Shown here: positions 50,051-58,684 of the stretch, in pieces
Layout: every line of letters begins with the position of its first letter
Numbering within the stretch: position 1 is the first letter of the stretch
NCBI GenBank assembly: GCA_910587655.1
Contig: CAJUND010000001.1
Location: 199,708-263,707, forward strand
Source of the DNA: an uncultured Agathobacter sp.
GTDB lineage: Bacteria; Bacillota; Clostridia; Lachnospirales; Lachnospiraceae
DNA length: 64,000 nucleotides
Direction of reading: 5' to 3'
Position numbers and translations under genes: made by a program
The notes under the pieces: model-generated
What the model saw: only the letters and a program-made list of their open reading frames with translations
What the model was told of the DNA's origin: nothing
The model's database searches: none

Positions 50051-50174
50051 CTGTCGTATCCCGAAGGGATATGACCCGGAAACTGTCGTATCCCGAAGGG
50101 ATATGACCCTGAAACTGTCGTGTTCCGCCAGGAATACGACCCTGAAACTGTCGTATCCAATGGATATGACCTGG
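50049..50174. repeat. Four hairpin repeats between rfbA and rfbB
   Basis: Units start at 50049, 50081, 50113 and 50146 (32-33 nt apart), each beginning AACTGTCGT. Each folds into a small hairpin: GTATCCC/GGGATAT in units 1 and 2, TGTTCC/GGAATA in unit 3, GTATCC/GGATAT in unit 4. Sequence changes keep pairing. The first overlaps the rfbA stop codon. No protein-coding role is evident. Confidence 0.75.
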
Positions 50175-50227
50175 CAAATCACTTTGTGAAGCAGATAATC
50201 GTGTGGTTTGCCCCACGGGAGGTATTC

Positions 50228-51247
50228 ATGAATATATTTGTAACCGGCGGCGCCGGGTTTATTGGGAGCAATTTTATATTTTATATGCTGGACAAGTACA
50301 GGGATTACCGGATTGTCTGTCTGGATAAGCTGACCTATGCCGGAAATCTTAAAACACTTGCCCCGGTGATGGACAACCCGAATTTCCGTTTTACAAAAAC
50401 CGATATCTGTGACAGGGAGGCCGTGTACCGGTTATTTGAAGAGGAAGAGCCGGATATTGTCGTGAATTTTGCAGCAGAGTCCCATGTGGACCGCTCCATA
50501 GAAAATCCGGAGGTATTTCTGGAAACAAACATTATGGGAACCGCGGTAATGATGGATGCCTGCCGAAAGTATGGAAATATCCGTTACCATCAGGTGTCAA
50601 CGGATGAGGTTTACGGAGACCTGCCGCTGGATGAACCGGATTTGTTTTTTACCGAGGAAACACCTGTTTCTGCCAGCAGTCCTTACAGCAGCTCCAAGGC
50701 AGGCGCAGACCTGCTGGTGCTTGCCTACCACAGGACCTACGGGCTTCCGGTCACCATCAGCCGCTGTTCCAATAATTACGGACCGTACCATTTTCCGGAG
50801 AAACTGATTCCGCTTATGATTGCAAACGCACTTGCCGATAAGCCGCTTCCGGTATATGGAAAAGGGGAAAATGTCCGGGACTGGCTTTATGTGGAGGACC
50901 ACTGCAGGGCGATTGACCTGATTATCCACAGGGGCCGTATCGGAGAGGTTTATAATGTCGGCGGTCATAATGAGATGCCGAATATCGAAATCGTAAAAAT
51001 GATATGTAAAGAGTTAAACAAACCGGAAAGTCTGATTACTTATGTTACGGACCGCAAGGGCCATGACATGCGTTACGCCATTGACCCGGCAAAAATTCAT
51101 AAGGAACTTGGCTGGCTTCCGGAAACGAAATTTGCAGACGGCATTAAAAAAACCATCCAGTGGTATCTGGATAACCGTAAATGGTGGGAAGATATCATTT
51201 CGGGGGAATACCAGAACTACTATAAAAAAATGTACGAAAACCGGTGA
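50228..51247 (+). CDS. rfbB: dTDP-glucose 4,6-dehydratase
   Basis: 339 residues from the ATG at 50228, which has GGGAGG 5-6 nt upstream. NIFVTGGAGFIGSNFI is the NAD-binding glycine motif. YSSSKAGADLLVLAYHRTYG holds the YxxxK catalytic pair, and YNVGGHNEMPNIEIV is characteristic. It makes dTDP-4-keto-6-deoxyglucose. Four hairpin repeats precede it. Confidence 0.95.
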   Translation: MNIFVTGGAGFIGSNFIFYMLDKYRDYRIVCLDKLTYAGNLKTLAPVMDNPNFRFTKTDICDREAVYRLFEEEEPDIVVNFAAESHVDRSIENPEVFLETNIMGTAVMMDACRKYGNIRYHQVSTDEVYGDLPLDEPDLFFTEETPVSASSPYSSSKAGADLLVLAYHRTYGLPVTISRCSNNYGPYHFPEKLIPLMIANALADKPLPVYGKGENVRDWLYVEDHCRAIDLIIHRGRIGEVYNVGGHNEMPNIEIVKMICKELNKPESLITYVTDRKGHDMRYAIDPAKIHKELGWLPETKFADGIKKTIQWYLDNRKWWEDIISGEYQNYYKKMYENR

Positions 51248-51252
51248 ATTAA

Positions 51253-52209
51253 ATGGAAAAGAGCACATTAACGAAACAATCCATGAAAATATTTGTTACC
51301 GGAGCCTGCGGACAGCTGGGTCAGGATGTGGTAAAAGAAGCTCTGGAACGCGGATACGCGGTAACTGGAAGTGGGACGGCAGAAACTGTGGACGGTTTGG
51401 CGGGAATGAAGTATGTACAGATGGATATTACAGATGCGGCAGCTGTGGAGCAGGTAATTACGAAAGAGCACCCGGATGCCGTGATTCACTGCGCTGCATG
51501 GACAGCCGTGGATGCGGCGGAAGAAGAAACAAATGAAAAAACGGTCCGCGCAGTGAATGTTCAGGGCACGGAACATATCGCCAGGGCATGTAAAAAAGCA
51601 GACTGTAAAATGATATACATTTCCACGGATTATGTATTTGACGGACAGGGCGATGAGCCGTGGAAAACGGACGGTGAAGAGTATCATCCGCTGAATGTCT
51701 ACGGGCAGACGAAACTGGAAGGCGAGCAGGCGGTGAAACAGCTTCTGGAAAAATATTTTATAGTAAGAATCGCATGGGTATTCGGGGCAAATGGAAATAA
51801 CTTTGTGAAAACAATGCTAAGACTTGCAAAGACGCATAATGAGGTTAAAGTAGTGGCGGACCAGACCGGGACGCCCACCTATACCCGTGACCTTGCAGGG
51901 CTTCTGGCTGATATGGCAGAAACTAATCAGTATGGCTGTTACCATGTGACAAATGAGGGCGGATATATATCCTGGTACGAATTTGTATGTGAGATTTTCA
52001 GGCAGGCAGGATATGAAACAAAGGTAATTCCTGTGACGACAGAAGAGTACGGACAGTCTAAGGCAAAACGGCCGTTAAACAGCAGACTGGATAAAAGTAA
52101 ACTGGCGGAAAACGGATTTTGTCCGCTGCCGGACTGGAAGGATGCGCTGGGGCGGTGTCTGGCAGAAGTCAAATGCCCTGTCATTTGCAAAAATGAAAAG
52201 AAGATTTAA
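51253..52209 (+). CDS. rfbD: dTDP-4-dehydrorhamnose reductase
   Basis: 318 residues. NADPH-binding MKIFVTGACGQLGQDVVKEA starts at residue 11; ISTDYVFDG and YGQTKLEGEQ (YxxxK) are the family motifs, as is QTGTPTYTRDLA. Start at 51253 or, in frame, 51283; neither has a strong RBS. It reduces dTDP-4-keto-L-rhamnose to dTDP-L-rhamnose. Only 5 nt separate it from the rfbB stop. Confidence 0.95.
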   Translation: MEKSTLTKQSMKIFVTGACGQLGQDVVKEALERGYAVTGSGTAETVDGLAGMKYVQMDITDAAAVEQVITKEHPDAVIHCAAWTAVDAAEEETNEKTVRAVNVQGTEHIARACKKADCKMIYISTDYVFDGQGDEPWKTDGEEYHPLNVYGQTKLEGEQAVKQLLEKYFIVRIAWVFGANGNNFVKTMLRLAKTHNEVKVVADQTGTPTYTRDLAGLLADMAETNQYGCYHVTNEGGYISWYEFVCEIFRQAGYETKVIPVTTEEYGQSKAKRPLNSRLDKSKLAENGFCPLPDWKDALGRCLAEVKCPVICKNEKKI

Positions 52210-52236
52210 TAAACTGGGAAAGAGGGAATAAGACGG

Positions 52237-52842
52237 ATGGGACAGATAAAGGTGACTGAAACACCGATGAAAGGGCTATATGTGATTGAACCCACGGTAC
52301 ATACAGATTCGCGTGGTTATTTTATGGAGACTTACAACCAGCGTGAAATGCACGAAGCAGGACTTACGATGCATTTTGTGCAGGATAACCAGAGCAGAAG
52401 CACAAAAGGCGTGCTGCGGGGACTGCATTTCCAGAAAACACATCCGCAGGGAAAACTGGTCTGGGTAATCAGAGGTTCGGTTTTTGATGTGGCAGTGGAT
52501 ATAAGAAGCGGCAGCGAAACCTATGGACAGTGGTATGGTATTGAGCTGACAGAAGAAAACAAGAAACAGTTTTATATTTCCGAAGGATTCGCGCACGGTT
52601 ATCTGGTATTAAGCGATGTGGCAGAGTTCTGTTACAAGGTGACTGATTTCTGGCATCCGGGGGATGAAAGCGGGATTGCATGGAACGACCCGGATATCGG
52701 GATTGTCTGGCCGCAGATAACCGGAGCATACCAGGGAACGGCATCCGCGAACAGCTACCGGATGGAAGACGGCACAAGGGTTACACTGTCAGAAAAAGAT
52801 GAACTGTGGCAGGGAATAAAAAGCCTGCAGGAAAACGGATGA
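52237..52842 (+). CDS. rfbC: dTDP-4-dehydrorhamnose 3,5-epimerase
   Basis: 201 residues. DSRGYFMETYNQREM and VLRGLHFQKTHPQGKLVWVIRGSVFDVAVDIR carry the catalytic His and cupin core; EGFAHGYLVLSDVAEFCYK follows. It epimerises the keto sugar before reduction by RfbD. Although out of usual order (after rfbD), it completes the pathway. AGAGGG precedes the ATG. Confidence 0.95.
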   Translation: MGQIKVTETPMKGLYVIEPTVHTDSRGYFMETYNQREMHEAGLTMHFVQDNQSRSTKGVLRGLHFQKTHPQGKLVWVIRGSVFDVAVDIRSGSETYGQWYGIELTEENKKQFYISEGFAHGYLVLSDVAEFCYKVTDFWHPGDESGIAWNDPDIGIVWPQITGAYQGTASANSYRMEDGTRVTLSEKDELWQGIKSLQENG

Positions 52843-52863
52843 GGGCAGCAGGAGAGTAGCGGA

Positions 52864-53523
52864 ATGCAGGATATTATCTTAATTGGTTCGGGCGGCTGTA
52901 TGCGTGAGCTGCTCTGGCAGATACAGGAACTGAACAAAGAAATCCCGACGTGGAATGTCCTGGGCTATGTGGACAAACAGCCGGACACGGGAGATGTTAC
53001 TGTGGGAGAACAGATCTGCCCTTATCTGGGGGATGATGATTTTCTTCTGGCAAAAACAGAGGATACAAATGTTATGATGTGTGTGGGGGAACCATGGCTC
53101 AGGCAGAAGATAGTGAAAAAACTTTTATTAAATCAAAATTTGAAATTTCCCTGCATCTGTATTGATTCAGCAAAAACATGTGATGACCTTGTCATGGGGC
53201 AGGGCTGCATCATTTCCATGGACTGCCGGATATCCACGAATGTCAGACTTGGAGATTTCGTATTTCTGAACACCGGCGCAAAAATCTGTCATGACGGAAC
53301 TGTCGGCAGCTATACAACCCTGGGACCGGACGTTACCCTTGCAGGAAACGTGACAGCCGGTGAAGGCTGTTGTTTCGGACTTGGTGCAAAAGTCATACAG
53401 GGAATTTCAATTGGAAAAAACGTGACAGCCGGCGCAGGGGCAGTGGTAATAAAAAACCTGCCGGACGGGATTACCGCGGCAGGCATTCCTGCAAAGCAGA
53501 TAAAAGGATGCCAGGAAACATAG
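52864..53523 (+). CDS. PglD/NeuD/LegH-like sugar acetyltransferase
   Basis: 219 residues. Residues 1-90 form a Rossmann-like PglD N domain (IILIGSGGCMRELLWQIQ). The rest is a left-handed beta-helix of hexapeptide repeats (VRLGDFVFLNTGAKI...GEGCCFGLGAKVIQGISIGKNV). Such enzymes transfer an acetyl group to the 4-amino sugar. In the legionaminic acid pathway this is the LegH step, placed here by the neighbouring LegI, LegG, LegF, LegB and LegC genes. A NeuD-type O-acetyltransferase is the alternative. Confidence 0.8.
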   Translation: MQDIILIGSGGCMRELLWQIQELNKEIPTWNVLGYVDKQPDTGDVTVGEQICPYLGDDDFLLAKTEDTNVMMCVGEPWLRQKIVKKLLLNQNLKFPCICIDSAKTCDDLVMGQGCIISMDCRISTNVRLGDFVFLNTGAKICHDGTVGSYTTLGPDVTLAGNVTAGEGCCFGLGAKVIQGISIGKNVTAGAGAVVIKNLPDGITAAGIPAKQIKGCQET

Positions 53524-53620
53524 CAGCAGCAGAATTTCTGCCGGTGGGAGAAAAAATTATTCTGCCCGCTGGGGATTTAGAGTATTTTTATCATAAATAT
53601 GATTGCACGGAGGCGGATTT

Positions 53621-54613
53621 ATGGCAGTAAAAATAATAGCGGAAGCGGGAGTCAACCACAATGGAAGCCTGGAGCTTGCAAAGCAGATGGTGGACGCCGC
53701 CAAAGAAGCGGGGGCTGACTATATCAAATTCCAGACCTTTATTCCCAAAAAGCTGGTATCAAAGTTTGCCGAAAAAGCAGACTACCAGAAAGAAACCACC
53801 GGAAGCGGGGAAAGCCAGCTGGAAATGCTGGAAAAGCTTGCATTAACACAGAACGATTTTATCGAACTGAACCGTTACTGCAGGGAAAAACAGACAGGTT
53901 TTCTGTCCACGCCGTTTGAACTGGACAGTATTGATTTTTTAAATTCATTCAACATGGATTTCTGGAAGCTTCCTTCCGGTGAAATTACCAATCTTCCCTA
54001 TCTAGAAAAAATCGGCCGGACAAAAAAGCCGGTGGTTATGTCCACGGGAATGAGCAGTCTGCAGGAGGTAAAAGATGCCGTAGAAGCATTGAGAAAAGCT
54101 GGTACAGAGGAAATTACACTGCTTCACTGCAATACCCAGTACCCGACGCCCATGCAGGATGTAAACTTAAGGGCAATGCAGACGCTGGAAAAGGAGCTGC
54201 ATCTGCCCGTGGGTTATTCCGACCATACAAAGGGCATAGAAATACCGGTTGCAGCAGTTGCAATGAACGCGCAGGTCATTGAGAAGCATTTTACCCTTGA
54301 CCGGAGTATGGAAGGACCGGACCACAAAGCGAGCCTTGAACCGGAGGAATTAAAGGCAATGGTGCAGGCGGTCCGGAACGTGGAACAGGCACTGGGAAAT
54401 GGAAGAAAAGAGCCCTCCCCTTCCGAGCGGGGGAATATTTCCATTGTGCGCAAAAGCATTGTGGCAAAATGCAGCATCAAAAAGGGAGATGCCTTTACCG
54501 AAGAGAACCTGACGGTGAAGCGCCCGGGGAACGGCATTTCCCCCATGCGCTGGCATGAGATGATAGGAAAACAGGCTAAGCGGGATTTTGCGGAGGACGA
54601 GCCGGTTGAGTAA
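53621..54613 (+). CDS. legI: Legionaminic/sialic acid synthase (NeuB family, LegI-like)
   Basis: 330 residues from the ATG at 53621, GGAGG upstream. KIIAEAGVNHNGSLELAKQMVDAAKEAGADYIKFQTF is the NeuB TIM-barrel start; STPFELDSIDFLN follows; the C-terminal SAF (antifreeze-like) domain is residues about 270-330. NeuB-type enzymes condense phosphoenolpyruvate with a hexosamine to form a nonulosonic acid. With LegB/LegC and a PtmE-like enzyme in the cluster, N,N'-diacetyllegionaminate is the most likely product. Confidence 0.88.
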   Translation: MAVKIIAEAGVNHNGSLELAKQMVDAAKEAGADYIKFQTFIPKKLVSKFAEKADYQKETTGSGESQLEMLEKLALTQNDFIELNRYCREKQTGFLSTPFELDSIDFLNSFNMDFWKLPSGEITNLPYLEKIGRTKKPVVMSTGMSSLQEVKDAVEALRKAGTEEITLLHCNTQYPTPMQDVNLRAMQTLEKELHLPVGYSDHTKGIEIPVAAVAMNAQVIEKHFTLDRSMEGPDHKASLEPEELKAMVQAVRNVEQALGNGRKEPSPSERGNISIVRKSIVAKCSIKKGDAFTEENLTVKRPGNGISPMRWHEMIGKQAKRDFAEDEPVE

Positions 54614-55760
54614 GAAAAAAATATGCATTGTAACAGCAACGAGGGCGGAATACGGGATTTTAAAGCCGTTAATCAGGCGGCTCTTTGCAGAGACCGGCTG
54701 GCAGCTGCAGCTTGTCGTGACCGGGACCCATCTTGTGGAGGAGCTTGGCAGTACGGTCTGGGAAATAGAAGAAGACCGGTTTCCGATTTACAGAAAAATA
54801 CCGATTTATGAAAAAGGCGACAGCCCGCGTGCGGTTTCCATGATGATGGCAAACGCACTGCGCGGGTTTGCGGAATATTTTGAGCAGGAGAAACCGGATC
54901 TGCTTATTGTACTGGGAGACAGGACAGAACTTCTTGCCATTTGTGCGGCAGCGTTAAACGAACGGATACCAATAGCGCATATCCATGGCGGGGAACTGAC
55001 ATATGGTGCAGTGGACGACAGCATCCGGCATGCGGTGAGCAAGATGAGTTACCTGCATTTTGCGGCAGCAGAGGAATACAGAAAAAGAATTATCCAGCTT
55101 GGGGAACATCCGGCGCGCGTGTTTAATGTGGGCGCGCTGGGCGTCGAAAACATTCTGCAGGAAGAGCTGCTGGACAGAAAACAGCTCGCGCAGAGTGTGG
55201 GGATGCCGGAAACAGGCGATTATGCAGTTGTCACCTTCCATCCCGTGACGCTGGAAGGGAATCCGCGCAGCCAGGTGGAACAGCTGTGCCGCGTGATGCG
55301 GGAAAAAACAGATCTATTCTTTCTGGTTACAAAAGCAAACGCGGACGCAGGGGGCAGGCTGATTAACCAATACATGGAGCAGGAAGCGGAGAAATCCTCC
55401 AATATCATGGTGGTTGCATCACTCGGAATGAAACGCTATTTAAGCGCGGTCAGCCACGCGCGGTTTGTGCTTGGCAATTCGTCCAGCGGAATGATAGAAG
55501 TGCCGTCCCTTGGAGTTCCCACGGTAAATATCGGGGACAGACAGAGGGGCAGGATAATGGCGGAAAGTATCATATCCTGCATGCCGGAGTACGATTCCAT
55601 GAAAGCGGCGGTTGAAAAAGCGCTTCATATGAAATGCAGCGGTTACCGCAGCCCGTACGGCGACGGTACCGCGTCAGAACAGATTACCAGAATTATTCGT
55701 AAATTTCTGGACGGCGAGCACCAGGACACAAAAAAAGAATTTTATGATTTGCAGGTATAA
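54606..55760 (+). CDS. legG: UDP/GDP-N-acetylglucosamine 2-epimerase (hydrolysing, LegG/NeuC-like)
   Basis: 384 residues. TTG at 54606 is the start: GGAGG lies 10 nt upstream inside legI, and the gene overlaps legI by 8 nt. KICIVTATRAEYGILKPLIRRL, LIVLGDRTELL and AHIHGGELTYGAVDDSIRHA are hydrolysing 2-epimerase motifs. VLGNSSSGMIEVPSLGVPTVNIGDRQRGR is the C-terminal substrate site. It releases the N-acetylated mannosamine derivative used by LegI. Confidence 0.88.
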   Translation: MSKKKICIVTATRAEYGILKPLIRRLFAETGWQLQLVVTGTHLVEELGSTVWEIEEDRFPIYRKIPIYEKGDSPRAVSMMMANALRGFAEYFEQEKPDLLIVLGDRTELLAICAAALNERIPIAHIHGGELTYGAVDDSIRHAVSKMSYLHFAAAEEYRKRIIQLGEHPARVFNVGALGVENILQEELLDRKQLAQSVGMPETGDYAVVTFHPVTLEGNPRSQVEQLCRVMREKTDLFFLVTKANADAGGRLINQYMEQEAEKSSNIMVVASLGMKRYLSAVSHARFVLGNSSSGMIEVPSLGVPTVNIGDRQRGRIMAESIISCMPEYDSMKAAVEKALHMKCSGYRSPYGDGTASEQITRIIRKFLDGEHQDTKKEFYDLQV

Positions 55761-55809
55761 AAAACATCATACCAGGGCAGGAAAACCTGCCGCTGTTTAA
55801 GGAGAGCAT

Positions 55810-56505
55810 ATGGGAAACATTGCAATTATCCCCGCGCGAAGCGGTTCAAAGGGGCTAAAGGATAAAAATATCAGACTGCTGAAGGGAAAACCGCTTCTCG
55901 TTTACACACTGGAAGCCGCCCTTGGGTCAGGTCTTTTCGACTGCGTGCATGTATCCACGGACAGCGCCCAATATGCTGAAATTGCCAGGAAACACGGGGC
56001 TGACGTTCCGTTTTTAAGGGATGATACCTATGCGGGGGATACTGCCGATACATGGGATGCCGCCCGTTTTGTCATGGAGGAGTATAAAAAACGGGGACGG
56101 AATTTTGAAACCGCAGCCCTTTTGCAGCCGACTTCTCCACTGCGGGACGCCGGAGATATCCAAAAGGCATATCAGATATTTGAGGACAGACAGGCGGATT
56201 CGGTCGTCAGCGTATGCCCTGCCGAACATGCGCCCCGGCTGATGAACCATCTGGGGGAGCAGGATTCCCTGAACGGATTTTTTGATTTTACCACCGATGT
56301 ACGCAGACAGGCAATGGGGGATTATTACCGGATTAACGGGGCGGTCTATATCCAGAAAACCTCACTGCTGATGCAGAAGGGGAACCTGTACGGGGAAAAA
56401 TCATATGCATATATTATGGAGAAAAGCCATTCCATAGACATTGACGATGCATTTGATTTCTGCATGGCAGAGGCGGCAATGGGGTATAACTTTACTTTTT
56501 CGTAA
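55810..56505 (+). CDS. legF: CMP-nonulosonate cytidylyltransferase (LegF/NeuA-like)
   Basis: 231 residues. IAIIPARSGSKGLKDKNIRLLKGKPLL is the CMP-KDO/NeuA signature; ALLQPTSPLRDAGDIQKAY follows. It activates legionaminic (or sialic) acid as the CMP-sugar. AAGGAGAG precedes the ATG. A single-domain NeuA, not fused to an acetyl hydrolase. Confidence 0.88.
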   Translation: MGNIAIIPARSGSKGLKDKNIRLLKGKPLLVYTLEAALGSGLFDCVHVSTDSAQYAEIARKHGADVPFLRDDTYAGDTADTWDAARFVMEEYKKRGRNFETAALLQPTSPLRDAGDIQKAYQIFEDRQADSVVSVCPAEHAPRLMNHLGEQDSLNGFFDFTTDVRRQAMGDYYRINGAVYIQKTSLLMQKGNLYGEKSYAYIMEKSHSIDIDDAFDFCMAEAAMGYNFTFS

Positions 56506-56595
56506 AGTGTCCGATATACTATATGTGTGGGGCGCATGAAAGGCAGCATCTGAACGATAAGCGGATGCGCAGGCAAAAACCAGGGAGGTTGCTGA

Positions 56596-57669
56596 ATGAA
56601 GACAGAGCAGCTTATGCAGTATTTGATATCGCCGGAGGGAACCGTTGTGGAAGCCCTTCAGAAAATAGACGCCAATGCAAAAGGTATTTTATTTGTTACG
56701 GATGAAAACCGCCGTCTGGCGGGGGTTGTGACGGACGGGGATATCAGACGCTGGCTGATTAAGACAGGAGAACTGCAGGGGCAGGTCAGCTGTTTTATGA
56801 ACCCAAGCCCCAAGGTAATTTACCGCAAAGAAATCGCTGACGCCCAGGCGTTTATGATTCGTCATTCCATCACGGCACTGCCGGTAATCAATGCGAAGGG
56901 CGTTGTTTCGGATATTCTGTTCCGGGAAACCGAAAAAAAGAGCGTAACGGAACGGAAAAAAGACTTAGAGCAGGTGCCGGTGGTCATCATGGCAGGAGGA
57001 AAGGGGACAAGGCTGTATCCCTACACAAAGGTGCTGCCGAAGCCGCTGATTCCCATTGGGGACATCCCGATTATGGAGCGCATCATCGACCATTTCCGGG
57101 ACTATGGAATCCGTGATTTTACCGTAACCGTGAATTACCGCAAAAGCATGATAAAGTCCTATTTTGCGGATATAACAAAGGATTACCGGCTGGAGTACGT
57201 GGAAGAGGACAGGCCCCTTGGCACGGCAGGCAGCCTGCAGTTAATTAAACAGGAATATACCAGGCCGTTTATTGTGACAAACTGTGATATTTTAGTCCAT
57301 GCGGATTATGCGGATATTTACCGTTACCATAACGAATCGGGAAACGAGCTTACCCTTGTGACGGCACTCAAAAATATCGTCGTGCCGTACGGCGTGGTTC
57401 ATTCCAGTGAAAACGGCGCGATTGAGTCGATGGAGGAAAAACCGAAACTGTCCTATTTTGTCAATACTGGAATGTATATATTAAATCCTGATTTATTAAA
57501 AGAAATTCCGAAGGATACCTTTTACCATATGACAGATCTGACAGAACATCTGCTGGCGGAACACCGCAAGGTCGGAATGTATCCAGTGAGTGAAGACTCG
57601 TTTCTGGATATGGGTGAATTTGAAGAAATGCACCGCATGGAGAAAAAACTGAATTTAAAGTCGGAATAG
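56596..57669 (+). CDS. CBS-domain sugar nucleotidyltransferase (PtmE-like)
   Basis: 357 residues. Residues 1-120 hold two CBS motifs (GTVVEALQKIDANAKGILFVTDENRRLAGVVTDGDIRRWL and IRHSITALPVINAKGVV). Residues 125-350 are a nucleotidyltransferase (VVIMAGGKGTRLYPYTKVLPKPLIPIGDIPIMERII). This fusion is typical of PtmE, the glucosamine-1-phosphate guanylyltransferase in legionaminic acid synthesis. A predicted promoter TTACTT-17-TATACT lies at 56492-56520. AGGGAGG precedes the ATG. Its presence supports the legionaminic rather than sialic acid assignment. Confidence 0.87.
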   Translation: MKTEQLMQYLISPEGTVVEALQKIDANAKGILFVTDENRRLAGVVTDGDIRRWLIKTGELQGQVSCFMNPSPKVIYRKEIADAQAFMIRHSITALPVINAKGVVSDILFRETEKKSVTERKKDLEQVPVVIMAGGKGTRLYPYTKVLPKPLIPIGDIPIMERIIDHFRDYGIRDFTVTVNYRKSMIKSYFADITKDYRLEYVEEDRPLGTAGSLQLIKQEYTRPFIVTNCDILVHADYADIYRYHNESGNELTLVTALKNIVVPYGVVHSSENGAIESMEEKPKLSYFVNTGMYILNPDLLKEIPKDTFYHMTDLTEHLLAEHRKVGMYPVSEDSFLDMGEFEEMHRMEKKLNLKSE

Positions 57670-57686
57670 AGGAGGAATAAATTCTT

Positions 57687-58667
57687 ATGAAAAAAGTACT
57701 GGTGACGGGGGCGGACGGTTTTATCGGAAGCCACCTGACAGAGAGCCTGCTGGAAAAAGGATATGATGTAAAGGCGTTTGCACTGTACAATTCATTTAAC
57801 ACATGGGGCTGGCTCGACACCCTTCCCAAAGACAAGTTAAATGAAATTGAAGTTTTTACCGGCGATATCCGTGACCCGAACGGGGTGCGTACCGCAATGG
57901 AGCATGCGGACGCGGTGTTTCACCTGGCGGCGTTAATTGCGATTCCGTTCAGCTACCATTCGCCGGATTCCTATGTGGATACCAATATCAAGGGAACATT
58001 AAACGTCCTGCAGGCAGCGCGCCAGCTGGAAACGGAGCGCGTACTGGTCACCTCCACTTCCGAGGTATACGGAACAGCGGTTTATGTTCCGATTGATGAA
58101 AAGCATCCGTACCAGGGGCAGTCCCCGTATTCGGCGACCAAAATCGGTGCAGACCGGCTTGCGGAGAGCTTTTACCGGAGCTTCGGACTTCCGGTGTCAA
58201 TTGTAAGGCCGTTTAATACATTCGGGCCAAGGCAGTCCGCAAGGGCAGTTATCCCGACCATTATTTCCCAGCTTCTTGCTGGAAAAGAGGAAATCAGGCT
58301 TGGGTCCCTGACACCTACCAGGGATTTCAACTATGTTAAGGATACTGCGGCAGGCTTTATCGCCATTGCGGAATCAGATCAAACCATCGGCGAGGAAATC
58401 AATATTGCGACCCAGCAGGAGATTTCCATCGGGGACCTGGCAAACGAAATAATTTCCCAGATTAATCCGGATGCTAAAATCGTGTGCGACGAACAGCGTC
58501 TGCGGCCGGAGAAAAGCGAGGTCAACCGCCTGCTCGGCTCCAATGAAAAAATTAAGCGCTTAACAGACTGGCAGCAGAAATATACATTTGCCGATGGAAT
58601 TAAGGAAACAATTGCATGGATGCGTGAGAACCTTGGCGCATACAAAACGGATATTTACAACGTATAA
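57687..58667 (+). CDS. legB: NDP-N-acetylglucosamine 4,6-dehydratase (LegB-like)
   Basis: 326 residues. KVLVTGADGFIGSHLTESLLEKGYDV NAD site; VTSTSEVYGTAVYVPIDEKHP; YSATKIGADRLAES with YxxxK; RPFNTFGPRQSARAVIPTII and the C-terminal LLGSNEKIKRLTDWQQKY typical of LegB. It makes the 4-keto-6-deoxy sugar that LegC aminates. GGAGGAATAAATTCTT precedes the ATG. 18 nt from the PtmE-like gene, so co-expressed. Confidence 0.9.
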   Translation: MKKVLVTGADGFIGSHLTESLLEKGYDVKAFALYNSFNTWGWLDTLPKDKLNEIEVFTGDIRDPNGVRTAMEHADAVFHLAALIAIPFSYHSPDSYVDTNIKGTLNVLQAARQLETERVLVTSTSEVYGTAVYVPIDEKHPYQGQSPYSATKIGADRLAESFYRSFGLPVSIVRPFNTFGPRQSARAVIPTIISQLLAGKEEIRLGSLTPTRDFNYVKDTAAGFIAIAESDQTIGEEINIATQQEISIGDLANEIISQINPDAKIVCDEQRLRPEKSEVNRLLGSNEKIKRLTDWQQKYTFADGIKETIAWMRENLGAYKTDIYNV

Positions 58668-58684
58668 AGAGGAAACAGACGATT

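Noticed and set aside
53621..56505. Sialic acid (Neu5Ac) operon neuB-neuC-neuA
   Set aside because: The CBS-domain nucleotidyltransferase, LegB and LegC genes are not needed for sialic acid and match the legionaminic acid route instead.
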